A stretch of 41,962 bases of DNA, taken from positions 1-41,962 of the forward strand of contig SOIS01000231.1 of NCBI GenBank assembly GCA_004375965.1, given 5' to 3'. Source of the DNA: Candidatus Cloacimonadota bacterium (GTDB lineage Bacteria > Hydrothermota > E44-bin80). The position numbers and the translations under genes are program-made. Positions 1 to 7,945 of this stretch are shown piece by piece; position 1 is the first letter of the stretch, and each line of letters opens with the position of its first letter. The notes beneath the pieces were generated by a model. That model did not search any database and was not told where the DNA came from. It saw only the letters and a program-made list of their open reading frames with translations.

Positions 1-62
1 CTACTAAAAAATGTTTTCTTATATTAAATTCCTTGCTTAGAGGGCTGGGTTCACGATATTTT

Positions 63-82
63 GGCAGGCTCGCAATGACAGG
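63..82. repeat. Fragment of a dispersed TCATTGCGAG-type palindromic element
   Basis: The 20 bases here end in GCTCGCAATGACAGG. This is one terminus of the dispersed element seen more completely at 24391-24442, whose end is GAGCTCGCAATGAC. A weaker echo, GGGCTCACAATGAT, lies at 37377-37390. Only part of the element is present here, so the call rests on the shared CTCGCAATGACA core. No gene is visible from 1 to 160. Confidence 0.45.
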
Positions 83-118
83 AAGGAGATTTTGAGCTTT
101 TATGCCTTGTACCTTATG

Positions 119-158
119 TTCTGATATTCTGATACTCTGATATTCTGATACTCTTATG
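119..158. repeat. Degenerate 8-bp tandem repeat downstream of purB
   Basis: Five consecutive octamers of the form TTCTGATA or CTCTGATA run from 119 to 158, the last being CTCTTATG. They stop just before the purB stop codon at 161. They are one of several short-period tandem arrays in the gene-free spaces of this window. There are no conserved spacers, so this is not a CRISPR array. Confidence 0.7.
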
Positions 159-160
159 CT

Positions 161-1453
161 CTATCCCAGAACTTTCTTATATATGTACTCTATATTCTTC
201 AGATAATAATTAATATCGAAACATGATTCCAGTTCATTCCTTGTTAACAACTTTTTTATCTTCTTATCACCTAAGAGAACTGTTAGAAAATCTTTTTCAT
301 CCTTCCATACCTTCATTGCATCTGACTGAACAATCTTATAAGCATCCTCCCTTGACATTCCCTTTTCAATAAGTTTCAGGAGAATACTCTGTGAAAATAT
401 TAACCCCTTTGTCATATCAATATTTCTTTTCAGACGCTTTTCATCGACAGTTAGATTTTTAAGAATGAATAATAGTTTTTCGAGACTATAATCGATTAAT
501 GTTGTAGAATCAGGGAATATAATCCTTTCACAGGAAGAATGACTGATGTCCCGTTCATGCCAGAGTGCAATATTCTCAAGTGCAACAATAACATGAGAGC
601 GAACAAGACGTGACATGCCACACAGTCTTTCACAGAGAATGGGATTTCTCTTATGGGGCATTGCAGATGACCCTTTCTGACCTTTGGTAAAAGGTTCCAT
701 AACCTCACCTACCTCTGTCCTCTGTAGATGCCGAATCTCCAGGGCAATCTTTTCTATTAGTGATGCAATAAACGCAAGTGCAAAGAGATATTGAGCATGA
801 TGATCACGAGAAATAATCTGGCTTGTTGCATAGCAGGGTTTCAGTTTAAGCTTACGAGCTGCATATTCGAAAACATCTGGAGGCATGGTCGAAAACGTTC
901 CTACTGATCCAGATATTTTTGCATACGAAATATTTTCAATTGCATCGCTCAATCTTCCTATGTTTCTTCCTACTTCATCATACCACAAGAGAAACTTCAA
1001 ACCAAGGGTTATTGGTTCTGCATGAACACCATGTGTACGTCCCATCATTACGGTCTTCTTATACCTTTTCGATAGTTGTCTAAGTATCCGCTTAAGGTTT
1101 TTTAATTTCTTGAGTATGTGTTCGCCAGCCTCCTTGAGTAGAAGAGCAAATGCTGTATCGAGAATATCTGAGGAGGTCATCCCCATATGGATGAATCGAG
1201 CATCTTCACCAATATTCTCTGAAAGATTCGTTAGGAAAGCAATTACATCATGTTTTACTCTTTTTTCTATCTTCTCTATCCTTTTAACATTAAACGCAGC
1301 CTTTTTCTTTACTCTTTCAAGAACATCCTTTTTCACATCACCTCTTTTCACCCATCCCTCAAGTACGGCAAGTTCCACACTGAGCCATTTATTAAACTTT
1401 GTCTCATAGCTCCATATCTCCTTCATTGCCTCTGTAGTATACCTCTCTATCAT
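161..1453 (-). CDS. purB: Adenylosuccinate lyase
   Basis: PurB cleaves adenylosuccinate to AMP and fumarate, and SAICAR to AICAR, in purine synthesis. The 430-residue product has the usual length of the short bacterial form. The fumarase/aspartase superfamily signature SSAMPHKRNP lies near residues 262-271. TSSDILDTAFAL (about 93-104) and GRTHGVHAEPITLG (about 138-151) supply the other conserved active-site regions. The ATG at 1453 follows a strong AGGAGGTG ribosome site. The gene stands alone and is divergent from the parA run. A sigma-70-type promoter (1558-1586) gives a leader of about 100 nt made of degenerate short repeats. Nothing in the protein looks broken. The family assignment is firm; the cytoplasmic location is inferred from the family. 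Confidence 0.96.
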   Translation of the reverse strand: MIERYTTEAMKEIWSYETKFNKWLSVELAVLEGWVKRGDVKKDVLERVKKKAAFNVKRIEKIEKRVKHDVIAFLTNLSENIGEDARFIHMGMTSSDILDTAFALLLKEAGEHILKKLKNLKRILRQLSKRYKKTVMMGRTHGVHAEPITLGLKFLLWYDEVGRNIGRLSDAIENISYAKISGSVGTFSTMPPDVFEYAARKLKLKPCYATSQIISRDHHAQYLFALAFIASLIEKIALEIRHLQRTEVGEVMEPFTKGQKGSSAMPHKRNPILCERLCGMSRLVRSHVIVALENIALWHERDISHSSCERIIFPDSTTLIDYSLEKLLFILKNLTVDEKRLKRNIDMTKGLIFSQSILLKLIEKGMSREDAYKIVQSDAMKVWKDEKDFLTVLLGDKKIKKLLTRNELESCFDINYYLKNIEYIYKKVLG

Positions 1454-1557
1454 TTCACCTCCTCTTAAACTTTTAACACTCCTGAACTCTTGAACCTTTT
1501 AACCTTTGAACTTTTTTAACTTCTGAACTCTTACATTTTCTTATCATATATAAACTT

Positions 1558-1586
1558 ATTTTACTTAATAATACTATAGAAGTCAA
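1558..1586 (-). promoter_or_regulatory. Predicted sigma-70 promoter of purB
   Basis: Read on the minus strand, TTGACT (1586-1581) is followed by a 17-nt spacer and TAAAAT (1563-1558). Spacing and both hexamers fit a housekeeping promoter, and the purB start lies about 105 nt downstream. Confidence 0.65.
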
Positions 1587-1698
1587 GAAAATTTCTTAAG
1601 GTCAATGTGCGCCTACCTACTTCCTGCTCCATGTTCCTTCATCCTTCTCTTTTCCATACCCTGTTTAAAGTCTTGCAATGACTTCTTTTCAATTTTTC

Positions 1699-1751
1699 TT
1701 GACAAAGACTTCTTTATCTGTTATTTATATCCTATCATTTATTAGTATAAT
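1699..1751 (+). promoter_or_regulatory. Predicted promoter region of the parAB run
   Basis: A consensus -35 TTGACA lies at 1699-1704. With 17-nt spacing the -10 would be TATTTA at 1722-1727, which is weak. A perfect TATAAT lies further on at 1746-1751 but lacks a good -35 at the right distance. One or both could drive parA, whose start is at 1799. Confidence 0.45.
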
Positions 1752-1798
1752 CAAACAAGACGAATTATGTTTAGAAATTTCGAGATTTAGGAGGTAGC

Positions 1799-2560
1799 CT
1801 GTCAAGAGTAATTGCAGTAGCAAATCAAAAAGGTGGAGTAGGAAAAACTACAACAGCAATAAATCTATCTACAAGTCTTGCGATTGCAGAAAAGAGCGTG
1901 CTGCTTGTCGATATTGACCCACAGGCGAATGCAACGAGCGGTCTTGGATTCAACAGTAATGGAATTAACCATACGGTATATGATTTATTTGTTTCGAATA
2001 TTGATATTCGCGAAGTAATCCTGCAGACAGAACTTCCTCGTTTCAAGCTAATCCCATCAGAAGTCGGACTAGTTGGTGCAGAGATAGAGCTTGCAGATAG
2101 CGAAAACAGGCAATACAGACTAAAGGACTCAATACAGAAAATAAGTAATAACTATGATTTTACCATAATAGACTGTCCGCCTTCCCTTGGACTTTTAACT
2201 ATAAATGGTTTGGTTGCATCAGATTCTGTTCTTATTCCTATACAGAGCGAATTTTATGCAATTGAAGGGCTTGGAAAACTACTAAACACAATTAACCTTG
2301 TTCAGAGAAGTTACAACCAAAATTTGACAATTGAAGGTATACTTGTTACAATGTATGATTCAAGGTTAAATCTTTCAAAGCAGGTATATGAAGAGTTAAA
2401 AAAATATTTTGGAGATAAGGTTTACAGAACCATTATCCCAAGAAATGTAAATCTTGCTGAAGCTCCGAGTTTTGGAAAACCTATTGCCCTCTATAATATA
2501 CGCTCCACAGGTGCAAGAAGTTACATTACGCTGGCAGAGGAGATACTAAAGAATGCCTAA
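1799..2560 (+). CDS. parA: Chromosome-partitioning ATPase ParA/Soj, apparent CTG start
   Basis: ParA is a deviant-Walker ATPase that, with ParB, segregates chromosomal origins. The deviant Walker A KGGVGKTT falls at residues 11-18, Walker A-prime LLVDIDPQAN at about 35-44, and Walker B in TIIDCPPSLG near residue 125. In-frame sequence opens at a TAG at 1772 and contains no ATG, GTG or TTG before the P-loop. The only start-like codon is CTG at 1799, 4 nt after AGGAGG (1789-1794). That gives LSRVIAVANQKGG, the normal ParA N-terminus, and 253 residues. The first conventional start, GTG at 1898, would delete the ATP-binding loop and is therefore unlikely. The stop overlaps the parB start by 8 nt. 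Function is firm; the start codon is an inference. Confidence 0.92.
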   Translation: MSRVIAVANQKGGVGKTTTAINLSTSLAIAEKSVLLVDIDPQANATSGLGFNSNGINHTVYDLFVSNIDIREVILQTELPRFKLIPSEVGLVGAEIELADSENRQYRLKDSIQKISNNYDFTIIDCPPSLGLLTINGLVASDSVLIPIQSEFYAIEGLGKLLNTINLVQRSYNQNLTIEGILVTMYDSRLNLSKQVYEELKKYFGDKVYRTIIPRNVNLAEAPSFGKPIALYNIRSTGARSYITLAEEILKNA

Positions 2561-3386
2561 AAAAGCGTTGGGAAAAGGTCTTGGTGCTCTCTTCCCCGAG
2601 CAAGACCTTAAAAAGGATATTGTTTCTCTTGAAATTTCCTCTATTCGTCCCAATCCTTATCAACCGAGGGAGGATTACCCCGATGAGGAGATTGCTGGTC
2701 TTGTAGATTCAATAAAAAATAAAGGTGTTATTCAGCCTATCGTAGTGAGAAGGAGAGGAAAAGTTTTTGAACTTGTCTGTGGAGAGAGAAGATATAGAGC
2801 TGCAAGGAATGCAGGACTGAGAAAAATACCTGTGGTAATCAAAGATTTGCAGGAAAGGGAAGTTCTTGAATTAGCACTGATTGAAAACCTTCAGAGGAAA
2901 GACCTTAACCCAATCGAAGAAGCTAAGGCATATAACCGACTTATAAAAGAATTTGGATTAACCCAGTCAGAGGTTGCAAAGGTTGTTTGCAAAGAAAGGT
3001 CAACAGTAACAAATAGGCTCAGACTTTTAAAATTATCCCACACCATTCAAACTATGGTTCTGAGAAATAAAATTTCTGAGGGTCATGCAAGAGCTCTCCT
3101 TTCACTCAAGGATGAAACATCTATGCTCTCTATAGCAAAAGAGATTAATAGAAAAGGGTTAAGTGTCAGGGATGTGGAGAGGTTAATTCAAAAAAAGGTA
3201 AAGGTTGTTAGAAAATCCAAAGGAAAGGATTTCTTCACGCAGGAAGCAGAGCGTATTCTCAGGGAGAAATTTGGTACGAGATGTAGCATTCAAAAAAGAG
3301 GAAAGACCGGAAGGATTATTATTGAGTTCTATTCCAAAGAGGACCTTGAAAGGATATTTGATATTCTATCTATAAGCATCGATTGA
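2553..3386 (+). CDS. parB: Chromosome-partitioning protein ParB/Spo0J
   Basis: ParB is a CTP-dependent clamp that loads at parS and is moved by ParA. The N-terminal KKALGKGLGALFPEQ is the ParA-interacting peptide. Residues about 25-115 form the ParB nuclease-like CTPase domain, with GERRYRAA at 77-84. LTQSEVAKVVCKERSTVTN is the helix-turn-helix for parS binding. The C-terminal segment is a basic dimerisation domain. At 277 residues it has the usual length. It overlaps parA by 8 nt, which indicates translational coupling. The common neighbours rsmG and mnmG are absent; instead the run continues into peptidases and a bactofilin. No parS site was found in the window. Confidence 0.95.
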   Translation: MPKKALGKGLGALFPEQDLKKDIVSLEISSIRPNPYQPREDYPDEEIAGLVDSIKNKGVIQPIVVRRRGKVFELVCGERRYRAARNAGLRKIPVVIKDLQEREVLELALIENLQRKDLNPIEEAKAYNRLIKEFGLTQSEVAKVVCKERSTVTNRLRLLKLSHTIQTMVLRNKISEGHARALLSLKDETSMLSIAKEINRKGLSVRDVERLIQKKVKVVRKSKGKDFFTQEAERILREKFGTRCSIQKRGKTGRIIIEFYSKEDLERIFDILSISID

Positions 3387-3425
3387 AGAATAAACTAAGA
3401 AGATATCTTAATAACAGGAGATGGC

Positions 3426-4478
3426 ATGGATGAGTTAAAGGGATTATTAAAGAAACTTTCAGAAACAGAGGGGGTTTCAGCAAGCGAAAAAAATCCGAAG
3501 GATATCGTAAAGGAAGAACTTAAGAAACTTGCTATTTCATTTAAAGAAGATAGGGTCGGAAACCTTATAGCATTCAAGAGGGGAAGAAAAAGTAATAGAA
3601 AGGTTATGTTAGCATCCCACATAGATGAAATCGGTTTAATAGTCACTTCCTTTGATGAAAATGTTCTCAGGTTCTCAACAATCGGTGGTTTTGATGAGCG
3701 GATTCTGTTGGGTCTGGAGGTAATTGTGCACGGGAAAGGACCTTTGAAAGGAATTATAGGAAGTATCCCACCACATTTTCTTCCGAAGGAGAAGCAGAAA
3801 AAGGTGCTATCAATTGAAGACCTCTTTATAGATGTGGGACTATCAGGAAAAGAACTCAAGAAAAATGTTGAAGTGGGAAATTTTGTAAGTTTGAAGAAAA
3901 ACCTGGAAGAACTATTAAATGAGAGACATAGTGGAAAATCACTTGATAATAGGGCAAGTGTTACAGCTCTCATTTCTATTTTTGAAGAACTCAATAGAGT
4001 AAATCATAACTGGGATGTTTACGGAGTTTTTACTGTCCAGGAAGAAATCACAGGACTTGGTGCTCTCAGTTCATCATATAATATCTTTCCAGATGCTGGA
4101 ATCGCTATTGATGTTGGGTTTGGAAAACAATCCGGTTTTCCATCTGAACATCATGTAGAACTCGACAAGGGACCTACTATTACAATTGGACCAAACATTC
4201 ACCCTGGACTACAAAATGGGATAGTGAAAATTGCAAAGGATTATGAGATTCCCTATCAGATAGAAGCAGAACCAGGACCTACAGGAACGGACGCAAGTGA
4301 TATCCAGATTTCTCGTTCGGGGATTCCGACAATTCTCGTCTCTATTCCCATTCTCTATATGCATACCCCCTGTGAAGTGGTTTCGTTAAAGGATATTGGT
4401 AGAACAACACGATTGATTTCTTTATTTATTAGTCACTTAAATGTGGATATGCTTAAAGGAGACAAATATGCTACTTAG
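3426..4478 (+). CDS. M42 family metallo-aminopeptidase, paralogue 1
   Basis: M42 (TET/FrvX/glutamyl aminopeptidase-like) enzymes are di-zinc aminopeptidases that form self-compartmentalised dodecamers and trim short peptides in the cytoplasm. The metal and catalytic residues are readable: H65-x-D67 in MLASHIDEIG, D174 in SLDNRAS, the E206-E207 pair in VQEEITG, D229 in AIDVGFG and H313 in MHTPCEV. At 350 residues it is full length. The ATG at 3426 follows AGGAG by 5 nt. It begins 39 nt after parB and overlaps the next paralogue by 11 nt. It is the most divergent of the three, especially around AIDVGFGKQSGFPSEHH, so substrate preference probably differs. The exact substrate cannot be read from sequence. 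Confidence 0.9.
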   Translation: MDELKGLLKKLSETEGVSASEKNPKDIVKEELKKLAISFKEDRVGNLIAFKRGRKSNRKVMLASHIDEIGLIVTSFDENVLRFSTIGGFDERILLGLEVIVHGKGPLKGIIGSIPPHFLPKEKQKKVLSIEDLFIDVGLSGKELKKNVEVGNFVSLKKNLEELLNERHSGKSLDNRASVTALISIFEELNRVNHNWDVYGVFTVQEEITGLGALSSSYNIFPDAGIAIDVGFGKQSGFPSEHHVELDKGPTITIGPNIHPGLQNGIVKIAKDYEIPYQIEAEPGPTGTDASDIQISRSGIPTILVSIPILYMHTPCEVVSLKDIGRTTRLISLFISHLNVDMLKGDKYAT

Positions 4479-5472
4479 CAAATTATCAAACCTTGACGGT
4501 GCATCTGGGGACGAAGGCGAAGTCAGGAAATTTATTCATGAAAGAATCAAAGAATATGTAAATACGATAGAGGTTGACCCCCTTGGGAATTTAATCTGTT
4601 TCAAAAAAGGCAGGAAGAAAGGACCTCTTATTCTGATTTTAGCACATATGGATGAAGTAGGTTTTATGATAATAGGTAAGAGGCAGGATGGAACACTGAA
4701 ATTCTCAAAAGTGGGCGGAATAGATACAAGAGTAATCCTTGCTAAAACTCTCAGGATTGGAAGAAAAAAAATAAAGGGTGTTATTGGTGTGAAACCAATT
4801 CACCTGTTGGATGAGGAAGAAACCAATAAAATACCTAAAATTGAAGATTTGTATATTGACATCGGAGCAAAATCGGATAAGGAGGTTAAGGATATCGATA
4901 TTGGAGATTTCGCCTATTTTGATACCAACTTTGAAAAAACTTCAACTGGGATAGTAAAAGGCAAGGCTTTTGATGATCGGATCGGATGCTCTCTTATACT
5001 TGATATTGTGAAGGGAAAATTTAATTTCCCTTTCTATGCTGTTTTTACCACACAGGAGGAGATTGGTTTAAGAGGGGCGAGAGTGATAGGTAATCGGATA
5101 AAACCGGATTATGCTATTGTCCTTGAGGGAACGGCAGCAGGAGATTTTCCAAGTAAAAAAGATATCGCAAGGACTCCACTTCTTGGAAAAGGTCCTGCAC
5201 TTACTGTAATTGATAAGAGTATGATTGCAGATAGAGATCTCTTACAGAGAATAATAGGAATTGCTAAGAGGGAATCTATCCCTTACCAAATTAAACAAGC
5301 AGGGATAGGTGGAACAGACGCTGGAAGAATCCAAATTTCACAGAGGGGAGTAAAGTGTGGAGTAATAGCGGTACCAGCGAGATATATACATTCTCCTGCA
5401 TCCCTTATGAGTGTTAATGATTATAATAATACACTGAAATTGGCAGTATCGGTTCTTAAAGATTTAGGCTAA
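4468..5472 (+). CDS. M42 family metallo-aminopeptidase, paralogue 2
   Basis: This is the second of three consecutive M42 peptidases, 334 residues from ATG 4468. That start is chosen over an upstream in-frame ATG at 4441 because AAAGGAG sits just before it and the protein then begins like its paralogues. Ligands are H60-x-D62 (LAHMDEVGF), D169/D170 (AFDDRIG), E197-E198 (TQEEIGLRGA) and H308 (YIHSPAS). At the fifth ligand position it has a glutamate (VLEGTAAGD), where the neighbours have aspartate; both occur in the family. The start overlaps paralogue 1 by 11 nt, suggesting coupled translation and co-assembly. The active site looks intact. Confidence 0.9.
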   Translation: MLLSKLSNLDGASGDEGEVRKFIHERIKEYVNTIEVDPLGNLICFKKGRKKGPLILILAHMDEVGFMIIGKRQDGTLKFSKVGGIDTRVILAKTLRIGRKKIKGVIGVKPIHLLDEEETNKIPKIEDLYIDIGAKSDKEVKDIDIGDFAYFDTNFEKTSTGIVKGKAFDDRIGCSLILDIVKGKFNFPFYAVFTTQEEIGLRGARVIGNRIKPDYAIVLEGTAAGDFPSKKDIARTPLLGKGPALTVIDKSMIADRDLLQRIIGIAKRESIPYQIKQAGIGGTDAGRIQISQRGVKCGVIAVPARYIHSPASLMSVNDYNNTLKLAVSVLKDLG

Positions 5473-5483
5473 ACGGAGGGATA

Positions 5484-6494
5484 ATGAAGAGCATAATTAA
5501 GAAACTAACAGAGACATTTGGACCATCCGGATTTGAGAAGAGTGTAAGGAATGTTATCAGGAAAGAGATAAGAGACCATGTAGATAGTATAAAGAGTGAT
5601 AAACTCGGAAATCTAATAGCACATATCAAAGGGAAGGGAACAAAGGTAATGCTCGCTTCACATATGGACGAGATAGGTGTTGTAACAAGCTATATAGATA
5701 AGAACGGATTTATTAGATTCTCGAATGTTGGTGGATTCTTTCCTGTACACTCATTAACCTCAAGGATTATTTTTGAAAATGGAAGAATTGGTGTAATCGG
5801 TGAGGAGCGGAGGAAGAGTATGAGCGACCCTGTTGAGATGACAAAACTCTATATAGATATTGGTGCGAGAGACAGAAAGGAGGCAGAAAAACTTGTTCCT
5901 ATTGGAACATTTGGTTGTTATGAAAGAGGGTTTGAAGATATCGGTAAAAGGATTGTTGCAAAAGCACTCGATGATAGGATAGGATGTGCTGTTCTCATTG
6001 AGGTTGCTAAAAGACTAAAAAGAAAAGTGAAGAATGACACCTATCTTGTTTTCACTGTTCAGGAAGAGGTAGGATTGAAGGGTGCGAGAACATCTGCTTT
6101 TGGAATAGACCCGGATATTGCTTTAGCTGTAGATGTTACAGCCACAGGCGATACACCTGAGGCAAAGAAAATGGCAGTAAAACTTGGGGCAGGTGCAGCT
6201 ATAAAGATAAAAGATTGGGGAATAGTCTGTGACCCAAAAATTGTTGAGACCTTGATAAGGATAGCTCGTAGAAATAAAATTCCTTATCAATTTGAAATAT
6301 TGGAAAGGGGAACAACAGGCGCAACAGTAATTCAATTAACAAAGGGTGGTATACCCTCAGCCGCAGTCTCCATCCCGAGCAGGTATATTCATAGTGCATC
6401 AGAAATAGTTGATATGGATGATGTCGAAGCAGCTGTAAAACTTATTGTTAAATTCCTTAAAACAGACCAAGGTGGATTAAAAAATAACAGATAA
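5484..6494 (+). CDS. M42 family metallo-aminopeptidase, paralogue 3
   Basis: This third tandem M42 peptidase has 336 residues and starts at ATG 5484 after GGAGGGATA. Ligands are H60-x-D62 (LASHMDEIGV), the DD of ALDDRIGC, E194-E195 (VQEEVGLKGA), the aspartate of AVDVTATGD and H303 (RYIHSASE). It is closer to paralogue 2 in the TGD(T/F)P loop than to paralogue 1. Only 11 nt separate it from paralogue 2, and 12 nt separate it from the M23 gene downstream. Three intact paralogues in one transcript fit a mixed-subunit TET particle or complementary peptide specificities. That division of labour is inferred. Confidence 0.9.
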   Translation: MKSIIKKLTETFGPSGFEKSVRNVIRKEIRDHVDSIKSDKLGNLIAHIKGKGTKVMLASHMDEIGVVTSYIDKNGFIRFSNVGGFFPVHSLTSRIIFENGRIGVIGEERRKSMSDPVEMTKLYIDIGARDRKEAEKLVPIGTFGCYERGFEDIGKRIVAKALDDRIGCAVLIEVAKRLKRKVKNDTYLVFTVQEEVGLKGARTSAFGIDPDIALAVDVTATGDTPEAKKMAVKLGAGAAIKIKDWGIVCDPKIVETLIRIARRNKIPYQFEILERGTTGATVIQLTKGGIPSAAVSIPSRYIHSASEIVDMDDVEAAVKLIVKFLKTDQGGLKNNR

Positions 6495-6506
6495 CAAGAG
6501 GTTAAA

Positions 6507-7310
6507 ATGATAAATAAATATTACACCATACAGATTTTCTCCTCAGACGGACGAACTGCAATCACAGGAAGAATGTCAAAAGCACTTTTAATCCTTATTT
6601 GTACTATTTTCTTACTTATCGTGTTTGGAATTTTGACTCTTGTCTCTTTCTATGGAAATGTATATGTTAAGGCTATGCGAGTAAAAAATCTGGAGGAGAG
6701 GAATAAATATCTTGAGGAAGAATTTAAGAAGATTGAGACATTGCAAAAGGATATTGCGGAAATTACAAAGCAAAGAGAAAAGCTGGAGGTTGCCCTTGGT
6801 ATAAAAGATAAAACAGGGGATATAGTAATCAAAAAACCGATTGCAAAAAGGGAAAAAGAAACTCAGAAAGAGAAAATTGAAGATGTTGTTTTTGAGAATC
6901 CAGAAATGGAGAAATACCTTAAAGAATCAAAAATGATGAATAAGTCCATACCCAATTTCATCCCTGTAAATGGATGGATTACAAAAGGCTTTGATGTGGT
7001 TCATAAAGGTGTTGATATTGCTGCGCCGGTTGGAACTCCGATTTTTTCATCTATGGACGGAAAGGTTTCGTTCACTGGTTGGGACTCTATTTTAGGAAAT
7101 GTTATTAAGGTGGAAGGTATATCTGGATATACAACAGTTTATGGTCATTGTTCGAAGATTTTTGTAAAGAAAGGTGGTTTTGTTAGAAAGGGGGAAATCA
7201 TTGCAAGTGTAGGTAAAACTGGAAGGACAGATGCACCACATCTTCATTATGAGATCGAAATGAATGGTTTAAATATGAACCCTGAACTATTTTTTATAAA
7301 AAGATATTAA
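6507..7310 (+). CDS. Membrane-anchored M23 (LytM-type) peptidoglycan endopeptidase
   Basis: The 267-residue protein has a short cytoplasmic N-terminus, one membrane segment at about 25-48 and a coiled coil at about 55-100. A C-terminal M23 domain spans about 150-262. The zinc and catalytic residues are intact: H166-x3-D170 (HKGVDIAAP), H214 (VYGHCSK) and H245-x-H247 (PHLHYE). It is therefore probably an active cross-link hydrolase facing the periplasm, rather than a degenerate regulator. It lies 16 nt before the bactofilin gene. M23-bactofilin pairs are a known arrangement in which the bactofilin scaffold positions the hydrolase for local cell-wall remodelling. The substrate bond is not readable from sequence. 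Confidence 0.9.
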   Translation: MINKYYTIQIFSSDGRTAITGRMSKALLILICTIFLLIVFGILTLVSFYGNVYVKAMRVKNLEERNKYLEEEFKKIETLQKDIAEITKQREKLEVALGIKDKTGDIVIKKPIAKREKETQKEKIEDVVFENPEMEKYLKESKMMNKSIPNFIPVNGWITKGFDVVHKGVDIAAPVGTPIFSSMDGKVSFTGWDSILGNVIKVEGISGYTTVYGHCSKIFVKKGGFVRKGEIIASVGKTGRTDAPHLHYEIEMNGLNMNPELFFIKRY

Positions 7311-7326
7311 AAGTAAAGGAGGCACA

Positions 7327-7719
7327 ATGCAAAAAGCAGAAACCATGATGAATATTCTTGGAAATGGCACAAGATTCAAGGGAAATATTAAAGTAGCAGG
7401 GAGTTTGAGGATTGACGGTGAGTTTGAAGGTGGTATGACAATTACAGAAACCCTGATCGTTGGCAAATCGGGGAAGATTAAAGGAGATCTTAAAACTAAA
7501 AATTGCATCATCGGAGGATACATTAACGGCAATCTCAAATCAGATGAAAAGGTAGAACTTCAGTCAGGCGCTAAGTTTGAAGGTGAGCTTATCTGTAAAA
7601 AATTGATAATTGAAGAAGGGGTCACCTTTGATGGTAATTGTATGATGTCTGAAACAAAGCATGGAGAGAGGGAACAGAAACTGAAGCCACTGGAAAAGCC
7701 TCAAAAAGTTGAGAGATGA
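7327..7719 (+). CDS. Bactofilin (polymer-forming cytoskeletal protein)
   Basis: Bactofilins form nucleotide-independent filaments from a right-handed beta-helix. The 130-residue product has the regular hydrophobic/glycine periodicity of that fold from about 12 to 105. Examples are GTRFKGNIKVAGSLRIDGEF, VGKSGKIKGDLKTKN and LQSGAKFEGELICKK. The charged C-terminal tail lacks structure, as is usual. It follows the M23 peptidase by 16 nt after an AAAGGAGGCACA ribosome site, and probably recruits that enzyme to a curved or division-related membrane site. It closes the parAB run. The next gene begins 226 nt later. The family call is firm; the partner relation is inferred from context. Confidence 0.92.
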   Translation: MQKAETMMNILGNGTRFKGNIKVAGSLRIDGEFEGGMTITETLIVGKSGKIKGDLKTKNCIIGGYINGNLKSDEKVELQSGAKFEGELICKKLIIEEGVTFDGNCMMSETKHGEREQKLKPLEKPQKVER

Positions 7720-7760
7720 CAGTTAACAGCATTACAAATTGTTTCATTAGTTTGATCAGT

Positions 7761-7790
7761 CCCGAAAGAATATTCTTCGAATATCACGGG
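7761..7790 (+). other. Imperfect hairpin after the bactofilin gene
   Basis: CCCG at 7761 and CGGG at 7787 bracket a perfect inner stem ATATTC-TTC-GAATAT. It is followed by TAAATTTTATT rather than a clean T-run. It may end the parAB transcript or stabilise its 3-prime end. The rest of 7720-7945 shows no gene. Confidence 0.3.
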
Positions 7791-7902
7791 ATAAATTTTA
7801 TTGGTTTGATTGGTTAAAAACGAATTTACTGCAGCTTTTGTAAAAATCATTATTGAAAAAAGTGAATAGAAGAGATCAATTACTCCAATAACTGTACATT
7901 AA

Positions 7903-7917
7903 ATCCGTGGCTAAAAG
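7903..7917 (+). repeat. Dispersed ATCCGTGGCTAAAAG element, copy 1
   Basis: The 15-mer ATCCGTGGCTAAAAG lies 28 nt before the rph start. The same 15-mer occurs on the minus strand at 20517-20503, directly before the ABC permease start. In both places it has the same orientation relative to the gene. Confidence 0.5.
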
Positions 7918-7945
7918 ATTTTAGGGAAAGGATGATAGTAAAGAA

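Larger units (their letters stand above)
1454..1798. other. Gene-free divergent spacer between purB and parA
   Basis: These 345 bases hold no convincing gene. From about 1468 to 1532 they consist of degenerate repeats around CTTTTAAC and CTGAACTCTT, lying in the purB leader. The purB promoter (minus) and the candidate parA promoter (plus) occupy 1558-1751. No parS-like palindrome (TGTTTCACGTGAAACA) is visible here despite the adjacent parAB genes. Confidence 0.7.

Noticed and set aside
119-158. Possible CRISPR array
   Set aside because: The units are 8 bp and directly adjacent, without unique spacers or cas genes.
1898-2560. ParA beginning at GTG 1898
   Set aside because: This start would remove the deviant Walker A loop, which is encoded intact and in frame just upstream.
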